This document shows positions 1 to 3,877 of a stretch of 5,275 nucleotides of DNA, one piece after another. The notes under the pieces are model-generated. The model had not been told where the DNA came from. It ran no database searches and saw only the letters and a list, made by a program, of their open reading frames with translations. The position numbers and the translations under genes are program-made. Positions within the stretch are counted from its first letter, which is position 1; each line of letters opens with the position of its first letter. Source of the stretch: an uncultured Lachnobacterium sp. GTDB taxonomy: Bacteria; Bacillota; Clostridia; Lachnospirales; Lachnospiraceae. Location of the stretch: assembly GCA_900552085.1 (NCBI GenBank), contig URYB01000205.1, positions 1 to 5,275 of the forward strand, in the 5' to 3' direction.

Positions 1-38
1 TCTCCACGAAAGCCGTCTGTTCCAAAATATTTTCCCAT
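1..38 (-). CDS. glmM: Phosphoglucosamine mutase, N-terminus only (cut by window edge)
   Basis: Only the first 12 complete codons are visible, reading MGKYFGTDGFRG with a thirteenth codon starting GA (Glu or Asp). This matches the highly conserved start of bacterial GlmM (M-G-K-Y-F-G-T-D-G-x-R-G), which converts glucosamine-6-phosphate to glucosamine-1-phosphate for UDP-GlcNAc and cell wall synthesis in the cytoplasm. The catalytic serine loop and everything after it lie outside the window. The ATG is preceded by GGGAGA six bases upstream, which supports this start. It is on the same strand as the biotin operon, 154 bp beyond bioA, with a candidate promoter of its own. Other alpha-D-phosphohexomutases rarely carry this exact N-terminus, but with 12 residues the call rests on that motif alone. 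Confidence 0.83.
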   Translation of the reverse strand, partial: MGKYFGTDGFRG

Positions 39-44
39 TTCTTA

Positions 45-50
45 TCTCCC
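45..50 (-). promoter_or_regulatory. Ribosome binding site of glmM
   Basis: GGGAGA on the minus strand, six bases before the ATG at 38. It fixes the start of the truncated glmM reading frame at the window edge. Confidence 0.75.
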
Positions 51-127
51 GTTATGTTTTTTCTGTAATTATGCAAAACGCACCTTTTCTATGTGCAAAT
101 TGGCTCCAAATAATTACCATCTGGTTT

Positions 128-157
128 ATTATACTCTTTTTTAACCATCTTTGCCAC
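128..157 (-). promoter_or_regulatory. Candidate sigma-A promoter for glmM
   Basis: On the minus strand a perfect -10 TATAAT (128-133) lies 18 bp downstream of GTGGCA (152-157), which matches four of six bases of the -35 consensus. The predicted start near 121 would give a leader of about 83 bases before glmM. A weaker alternative is CATAAT at 68-73, nearer the gene, but it has no good -35. The rest of the bioA-glmM gap holds a short GCAC/GTGC hairpin potential (about 79-97) and no convincing intrinsic terminator. Confidence 0.45.
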
Positions 158-192
158 TACTTTATACAACGGAAAATACTTCCAGAAAACGT

Positions 193-1383
193 TTAGTCCC
201 GGCGGAACCATGCTTTCATCACGTCAAAAATCTGAATCAGTTCCTCGTCCTTTATAATATAAGGAACCATCGAATACATATAAGAAAGGAATGGACGGCT
301 GAACACGCCTCTCTCGTAAGCAAACTGCTGGAATCCTTCCAGATCCGCCGGATCATAGACCTCTATACAGGTGCATCCGCCCATCACACGCACTTCCCGG
401 ATACGCGGATCGGAAAATCCGTCCATCTGCTCATGCGAAATCTTTTCAATGTGTTTTACCTTGCTCATGTAGTCTTCACGTTCAAAGATTTCAATTCCTT
501 TGAGTGCCACTGCACATGCCAGCGCATTTCCCATGAATGTCGGTCCATGCATGAGCGCATGCCGGTCATTATCGCTGTAAAAAGCATCAAATACTTTGTG
601 ATTTGCCACCGTAACCGCATGACCGATATATCCACCGGTGAGTGCTTTTCCAAGCACCAGGATGTCCGGAAGCACAAGATCCGCAACAAAACGGTTACCG
701 GTTCGTCCAAATCCGGTTGCCACCTCATCAAAAATCAGCAGCACATCATACTCGGTGCACAATTCTCTTGCCCTCTGCAAAAAGGAAATATCATACATGC
801 GCATGCCGCCTGCCCCCTGTAAAAGCGGTTCTACGATAAAGCAGTTCAACTGGTCATGATATTTTGCAAATGCCTCTTCGAGTGCCGGAATCTCCGACGG
901 AATATGTACCACTCCCGTCTTTTCCTCAAAGGCAAAATGATAATCTTCATCATCGCCGACTTCCATCGCCTTAAATGTATCTCCATGATATGCATGCTCT
1001 AAAGCCAGCACCAGCGGACGCTTTCTTCCCTGGTTCGTGTTATACTGCAAAGCCATCTTCAAAGACACTTCCACCGCAACACTACCGGAATCAGAGAAAA
1101 AGCAGTAATCCAGATCGCCCGGCAGAAACTCCTGCAACTTTGCCGAAAGTTTCTGTACCGGCTCATGCGTCAGTCCACCCAGCATCACATGGCAGAAATG
1201 ATCCGCCTGTTCTTTGATTGCCGCAGTAAGTTCCGGATGTTTGTATCCATGAATCATGCACCACCAGGAAGAAACCGAATCGATCAGTTTCTGATCTTTT
1301 GTATACAAATACACACCATCCGCATCTACAATGTGATACGGTTCTTTCATTGTTTTCATCTGTTCATAAGGATACCAGATCAT
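193..1383 (-). CDS. bioA: Adenosylmethionine-8-amino-7-oxononanoate (DAPA) aminotransferase
   Basis: BioA is a cytoplasmic PLP enzyme that transaminates KAPA to 7,8-diaminopelargonate, the antepenultimate step of biotin synthesis. The 396-residue protein is full length but somewhat shorter than E. coli BioA (429). Family marks are visible in order: W-Y-P-Y near residues 3-6 (substrate Tyr), S-S-W-W at 38-41, D-S-G-S-V-A-V-E-V at 98-106 (phosphate-binding turn), A-Y-H-G-D-T at 131-136 with the conserved Tyr132, Q-G-A-G-G-M-R-M-Y at 189-197, F-D-E at 218-220 with Asp219 for the PLP ring nitrogen, F-G-R-T-G at 225-229, L-G-K-A-L-T-G-G with Lys246 as the Schiff-base lysine, M-H-G-P-T-F-M-G-N at 278-286, and Arg363 in S-R-P-F for the substrate carboxylate. 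The amino donor (S-adenosylmethionine, or lysine as in some Bacillus) cannot be read from sequence. The start lies two bases after the bioD stop and has a near-perfect ribosome site. It is the last gene of the operon. Confidence 0.96.
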   Translation of the reverse strand: MIWYPYEQMKTMKEPYHIVDADGVYLYTKDQKLIDSVSSWWCMIHGYKHPELTAAIKEQADHFCHVMLGGLTHEPVQKLSAKLQEFLPGDLDYCFFSDSGSVAVEVSLKMALQYNTNQGRKRPLVLALEHAYHGDTFKAMEVGDDEDYHFAFEEKTGVVHIPSEIPALEEAFAKYHDQLNCFIVEPLLQGAGGMRMYDISFLQRARELCTEYDVLLIFDEVATGFGRTGNRFVADLVLPDILVLGKALTGGYIGHAVTVANHKVFDAFYSDNDRHALMHGPTFMGNALACAVALKGIEIFEREDYMSKVKHIEKISHEQMDGFSDPRIREVRVMGGCTCIEVYDPADLEGFQQFAYERGVFSRPFLSYMYSMVPYIIKDEELIQIFDVMKAWFRRD

Positions 1384-1385
1384 GC

Positions 1386-2075
1386 TTATACCTCCTCATA
1401 CAATGCCATCAGATTTTCTACGTTCATAGCAAGTTCAGTGTCACCATCTTTTACTTTTGCCAACGTCGGCAGCCCTGTCATATATTCACACATAAATATG
1501 TTGTCATCTTCCATCACATCATTGCCGTGATAGTGATTATAAATAATGCCTTTCACCGGCAGATTTTTAGCTTTCATATATTCCACGGTCAGTACCACAC
1601 TGTTGATCGTTCCAAGCCCTGCATCCGCGATCAGAATACTCGGAAGATGCAGTTCCCTGATCACATCCTCCAATTGGATCTTTGCCTCGTCAAAGCAGAT
1701 TGGACACAAAATGCCTCCGCTTCCCTCCATCGTGACAAAATCGTATGTACTGCATACTTTATAATATCCGGCTTTTACCACATCCATCTGTACCGGATGA
1801 CCTTCGATTCTTGACGCCAGATGCGGAGAGTAGGCATGCTCATACACGTATGGACACATCTCCTCCAGTGGCTGGGAAATGCCCGCGGTCTTCTGCACAA
1901 ACAACGCATCTCCCGGAATCAGACTTCCATCTGCTCTCCGGTCATTTCCACTCATCGCTGCCTTATAATAGGCTGCGCTTTGTTTTGCATCTGCCAGTTT
2001 CTTTACGATCAGTCCTGCAATATATGTTTTTCCAAGATCCGTACCGGTTCCTGTAACAAATAACCCTTTACTCAT
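1386..2075 (-). CDS. bioD: ATP-dependent dethiobiotin synthetase
   Basis: BioD uses ATP and CO2 to close the ureido ring of 7,8-diaminopelargonate, giving dethiobiotin. The 229-residue length is normal (E. coli 224). The P-loop G-T-G-T-D-L-G-K-T is at residues 9-17 and starts just after the first beta strand (F-V-T). The substrate and metal segment Y-K-A-A-M-S-G is at 37-43, with Lys38 and Ser42 matching the conserved Lys and Ser of E. coli, although the usual Pro after the Lys is Ala. Asp56 lies in P-G-D-A-L, Glu117 in M-E-G-S-G-G (usually E-G-A-G-G), and L-G-T-I-N-S at 154-159 is the conserved dimer and substrate loop. The start is three bases after the bioB stop with TTCCTTCC (plus strand) as ribosome site. 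The gene ends two bases before bioA. These tight junctions indicate one transcript. Confidence 0.95.
   Translation of the reverse strand: MSKGLFVTGTGTDLGKTYIAGLIVKKLADAKQSAAYYKAAMSGNDRRADGSLIPGDALFVQKTAGISQPLEEMCPYVYEHAYSPHLASRIEGHPVQMDVVKAGYYKVCSTYDFVTMEGSGGILCPICFDEAKIQLEDVIRELHLPSILIADAGLGTINSVVLTVEYMKAKNLPVKGIIYNHYHGNDVMEDDNIFMCEYMTGLPTLAKVKDGDTELAMNVENLMALYEEV
1390..1397 (-). promoter_or_regulatory. Ribosome binding site of bioA
   Basis: GAGGAGGT on the minus strand, six bases before the bioA ATG and lying inside the last codons of bioD. It is a close match to the anti-Shine-Dalgarno complement and fixes the bioA start, with likely translational coupling to bioD. Confidence 0.85.
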
Positions 2076-2078
2076 GGT

Positions 2079-3062
2079 TTACACTTCCTTCCAATAATCC
2101 GGGGTTACATCACGCCCCATATTTTCAAGCATTTGACGATCACTGCGAATCGTGGCACATGCTACGGTCGTAAGCATGTTCCCGGTAATCGAAGCAGATG
2201 CGCCCGCTGCAAATGCGCGCTCCCCATCATTTGTAAGCAATGCACGGCCTGCCGCAAGACGAATATCTGCCTTCGGATTGATGTAGCGGAAAAAGGCTAT
2301 GGTCCGCAGAATTTCATCTTCCGTCAATTGTGGCAAGTGTTCCAACGGGGTACCCGGAATCGGCATCAGTGCATTGATTGGTATCGAATCCACCTCCAGC
2401 TCCGCCAGGCTGACCGCCATATCCAGACGATCCTCCCAGGTCTCTCCCATTCCGATGATGCCACCGGAACATGCATACATGCCTTCGGCTTTTACTTTCT
2501 TTAATGTCTCGATTTTCATATCATAGGTATGCGTGGTGCAAATGTTCGGAAAATTTCTCCGTGAAGTTTCAATGTTGTGATGATAACTGTTTACTCCAGC
2601 CTCATGCAGACGATGCAGCTGCTCGGCCGACAAAAAGCCCATAGAAGCACACAGATCAATCTTGCATTCCCGTTTCATTGTTTCATACGCATGGATAGCC
2701 TTGTCAAATTCTTCTCCTGTCAGTGCCTTTCCTGCCGTAACAATCGAAAAACGATCCACGCCTTCCCGCTCATTCATTTTACATGCTTCAAGGATTTTCT
2801 CCTCAGGCAAAAAATCATATACTTCACAATTTGTATGATGATGTGCAGACTGTGCACAATATTTACAGTCTTCCGGACACCGACCACTTCGCCCATTGAT
2901 AATGGAACATAAATCAACTTTGTCTCCTACAAATTTCTCGCGGATACGATCCGCACCCTCACATAATTCATCGAGATCACAGGTCAGAAAAAACTGCAGA
3001 TCATCTTCCCTTGTAATTCTCCTCCCATCTATAATCTCCTGTGCAAGTGTAAGTGCATTCAT
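2079..3062 (-). CDS. bioB: Biotin synthase, radical SAM enzyme, apparent non-classical auxiliary cluster type
   Basis: BioB inserts sulfur into dethiobiotin to make biotin, using S-adenosylmethionine and iron-sulfur clusters. The 327-residue protein is full length (E. coli 346). The radical SAM motif C-x3-C-x2-C is Cys62, Cys66 and Cys69 in G-R-C-P-E-D-C-K-Y-C-A-Q. Other matches are N-I-E-T-S (163-167), A-C-S-G-G-I-I-G-M-G-E-T (197-208), V-D-S-I-P-I-N (224-230), I-R-L-A-A-G-R (267-273) and G-N-M-L-T-T (294-299). Of the four E. coli ligands of the sulfur-donating [2Fe-2S] cluster, Cys138 (Cys128), Cys198 (Cys188) and Arg268 (Arg260) are present. The first, Cys97 in R-F-C-M, is Ser106 in R-F-S-I. 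An extra Cys175 sits in N-I-C-T-T, where E. coli has Ile, and a further Cys302 lies near the C-terminus. Function as biotin synthase is secure from the operon and motifs; the cluster type is inferred. AAGGAGA eight bases upstream supports the start. Confidence 0.95.
   Translation of the reverse strand: MNALTLAQEIIDGRRITREDDLQFFLTCDLDELCEGADRIREKFVGDKVDLCSIINGRSGRCPEDCKYCAQSAHHHTNCEVYDFLPEEKILEACKMNEREGVDRFSIVTAGKALTGEEFDKAIHAYETMKRECKIDLCASMGFLSAEQLHRLHEAGVNSYHHNIETSRRNFPNICTTHTYDMKIETLKKVKAEGMYACSGGIIGMGETWEDRLDMAVSLAELEVDSIPINALMPIPGTPLEHLPQLTEDEILRTIAFFRYINPKADIRLAAGRALLTNDGERAFAAGASASITGNMLTTVACATIRSDRQMLENMGRDVTPDYWKEV
2085..2092 (-). promoter_or_regulatory. Ribosome binding site of bioD
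   Basis: GGAAGGAA on the minus strand, nine bases before the bioD ATG and inside the end of bioB. It is weaker than the sites of bioY and bioA but correctly placed, and it supports the start three bases past the bioB stop. Confidence 0.65.
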
Positions 3063-3070
3063 AAATATTA

Positions 3071-3077
3071 TCTCCTT
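3071..3077 (-). promoter_or_regulatory. Ribosome binding site of bioB
   Basis: AAGGAGA on the minus strand, eight bases before the bioB ATG, in the 62-base bioY-bioB gap. It supports the annotated start. Confidence 0.75.
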
Positions 3078-3090
3078 CCTCGAACATCAG

Positions 3091-3120
3091 CCCATGCAAA
3101 ATTTACTTTCAGCAAATGGG
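3091..3120 (-). repeat. Small inverted repeat between bioY and bioB
   Basis: CCCAT (3091-3095) and ATGGG (3116-3120) can pair around a 20-base interior. A further GC/GC pair is possible after a two-base bulge. It starts four bases past the bioY stop in the transcript and has no U-run, so it is not a terminator. It could mark a processing or stability element between the transporter and the enzymes, but a chance hairpin is equally possible. Confidence 0.25.
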
Positions 3121-3124
3121 TTGA

Positions 3125-3706
3125 CTATGCATTTTTTAAAAATGGTCTGACTCTGCGCCCTATGACAGCTCCAAGAATGCTCAGGCAGATATCGCCCGGC
3201 ACTGCCAGTACAAAGCAGTACAAAAACAGTGGTCCCACTGCGATCGGTGTATCAATCACAAAGTTACAGATCACGTGGTAATAAATCATTCCCAGTGCAT
3301 ACACAAAGAACAATCCTGCAAGATTTGCAATCAGATAGTGTCCGATGGTTTTCTTTTTCATATGCTCCACAAGCCAGCCTGTCACAAAAGTTCCAACACA
3401 AAAACCAATAATATATCCAAAACTTGGTTTAAACACATAGCCGATTCCTCCACCCTCGGAAAAAATCGGCAATCCGATCAATCCCAGAATCATATATGCC
3501 AGAACCGATAGGGAACCCAGACGCGATCCCAAAAGAATTCCCGCCAGCATCGTAAACAAATACTGCAGTGTAAATGGCACAACCGGAATTGGAATCTTAA
3601 TAAATGCACCGACTGCAATCAACGCTGTGAACAAAGCGCAATACACAAGACTCCTCGTTTTGGCCATAGGTTTTTCCCTCGTTTCTGATGTCATGTAATT
3701 TTCCAT
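3125..3706 (-). CDS. bioY: BioY family substrate-binding unit of an ECF vitamin transporter (biotin or a precursor)
   Basis: This is a small hydrophobic membrane protein of 193 residues, the usual BioY size, with about six predicted membrane segments (roughly 19-37, 45-60, 64-82, 95-113, 122-146, 156-182). Family marks are P-I-P-V-V-P-F-T-L-Q at 39-48, the G-L-P-I-F-S-E-G-G-G loop at 78-87, F-G-Y-I-I-G-F at 96-102, and V-P-G-D at 169-172. BioY captures biotin with high affinity and works with shared EcfA/EcfT energising units, none of which are in the window. In the usual D-x-x-K motif Asp172 is kept but the Lys position is Leu175. The first ATG is chosen because GGAGG lies 10 bases before it; later Met codons at residues 5 and 14 have no comparable site. 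As first gene of a BirA-controlled operon, its job is biotin or precursor uptake. Confidence 0.92.
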   Translation of the reverse strand: MENYMTSETREKPMAKTRSLVYCALFTALIAVGAFIKIPIPVVPFTLQYLFTMLAGILLGSRLGSLSVLAYMILGLIGLPIFSEGGGIGYVFKPSFGYIIGFCVGTFVTGWLVEHMKKKTIGHYLIANLAGLFFVYALGMIYYHVICNFVIDTPIAVGPLFLYCFVLAVPGDICLSILGAVIGRRVRPFLKNA

Positions 3707-3709
3707 TGT

Positions 3710-3741
3710 TTGTTAACCTCCAAAAGTAATTCAGTTAACAA
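3710..3741. promoter_or_regulatory. Proximal BirA-type biotin operator
   Basis: The inverted repeat TTGTTAAC (3710-3717), 16 bases, GTTAACAA (3734-3741) has perfect 8-bp arms. This is the known Gram-positive signature for biotin protein ligase/repressor BirA acting with biotinyl-AMP. It spans the edge of the -10 box, the predicted transcription start near 3734 and the bioY ribosome site, so bound repressor would block initiation. The birA gene itself is not in the window. Confidence 0.88.
3717..3721 (-). promoter_or_regulatory. Ribosome binding site of bioY, inside the operator
   Basis: GGAGG on the minus strand, ten bases before the bioY ATG. It starts within the left half-site of the proximal BirA-type operator, so the operator DNA and the translation signal share bases. 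It decides the first Met as start. Confidence 0.85.
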
Positions 3742-3768
3742 TTATAGCAAAAAAGAAACTATTGTCAA
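3741..3768 (-). promoter_or_regulatory. Consensus sigma-A promoter of the bioYBDA operon
   Basis: On the minus strand, TTGACA (3763-3768) and TATAAT (3741-3746) are both perfect consensus hexamers, 16 bp apart. The predicted start is about 3734, giving a leader of about 28 bases to the bioY ATG. A promoter this strong implies tight repression when biotin is sufficient, matching the two operators that cover its -35 and its start site. Confidence 0.88.
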
Positions 3769-3802
3769 CCTGTATTTTTCAGTAAGTTAACAATAGTTTC
3801 TT
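3749..3802 (-). terminator. Probable intrinsic terminator of cstA, overlapping operator and promoter
   Basis: In the minus-strand transcript, 3802-3786 pairs with 3769-3753 to form a 17-bp stem (16 Watson-Crick pairs and one U-G) with a 16-base loop. Six U run from 3754 to 3749, the first two within the stem base. The stem is AU-rich, which weakens the call, but no better terminator follows cstA. The arms extend nine pairs beyond the BirA core, more than operator function needs. Confidence 0.5.
3762..3793. promoter_or_regulatory. Distal BirA-type biotin operator
   Basis: TTGTCAAC (3762-3769), 16 bases, GTTAACAA (3786-3793) is the same repeat and spacer as the proximal site with one changed base. 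It covers the promoter -35 and the DNA just upstream. Its centre (3777.5) is 52 bp from that of the proximal site (3725.5), about five helical turns, so two BirA dimers would sit on the same face. Confidence 0.78.
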
Positions 3803-3808
3803 CACTTC

Positions 3809-3838
3809 TACTTATTATTTTTTATACTTATTATTTTT
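3809..3838. repeat. AT-rich tandem direct repeat
   Basis: TACTTATTATTTTT occurs at 3809-3822 and again at 3825-3838, a 14-base match with a 16-base period. It lies about 75-105 bp upstream of the predicted bio transcription start, too far for a classical UP element. It may bend DNA, or be a by-product of an AT-rich gap. Confidence 0.5.
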
Positions 3839-3852
3839 CTACTATGTACTTT

Positions 3853-3871
3853 TTGTGATTTTATATCACAA
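3853..3871. repeat. Perfect 7-bp inverted repeat just past the cstA stop
   Basis: TTGTGAT (3853-3859), five bases, ATCACAA (3865-3871). It starts six bases after the cstA stop in the transcript. It is followed by A residues rather than a U-run on the minus strand, so it is not a typical terminator. It may protect the 3' end of the mRNA. No function is assigned. Confidence 0.4.
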
Positions 3872-3877
3872 CTGATT

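Noticed and set aside
79..97. GCAC/GTGC hairpin as terminator of the bio operon
   Set aside because: The stem is only four to five pairs, and the following bases contain just four U before a G. It is also far downstream of the candidate glmM promoter.
151..822. Long plus-strand open frame of 223 codons
   Set aside because: It lies almost wholly antisense to bioA, has no ribosome site at its start, and its product has no recognisable family and the His/Ser/Cys-rich look of a shadow frame.
1299..1814. Plus-strand open frame of 171 codons
   Set aside because: It is antisense to the bioA-bioD junction, crossing the end of bioD. It is a mirror of real codons with no start signal.
3853..3871. TGTGA/TCACA palindrome as a CRP-type site near cstA
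   Set aside because: The half-sites are seven bases apart, not six. It lies after the cstA stop rather than before a promoter, and CRP control of this kind is not expected in clostridia.
3707..3877. A riboswitch or leader RNA ahead of bioY
   Set aside because: The predicted leader is only about 28 bases, and the palindromes fit a DNA operator. No biotin riboswitch family is known to me that would match.
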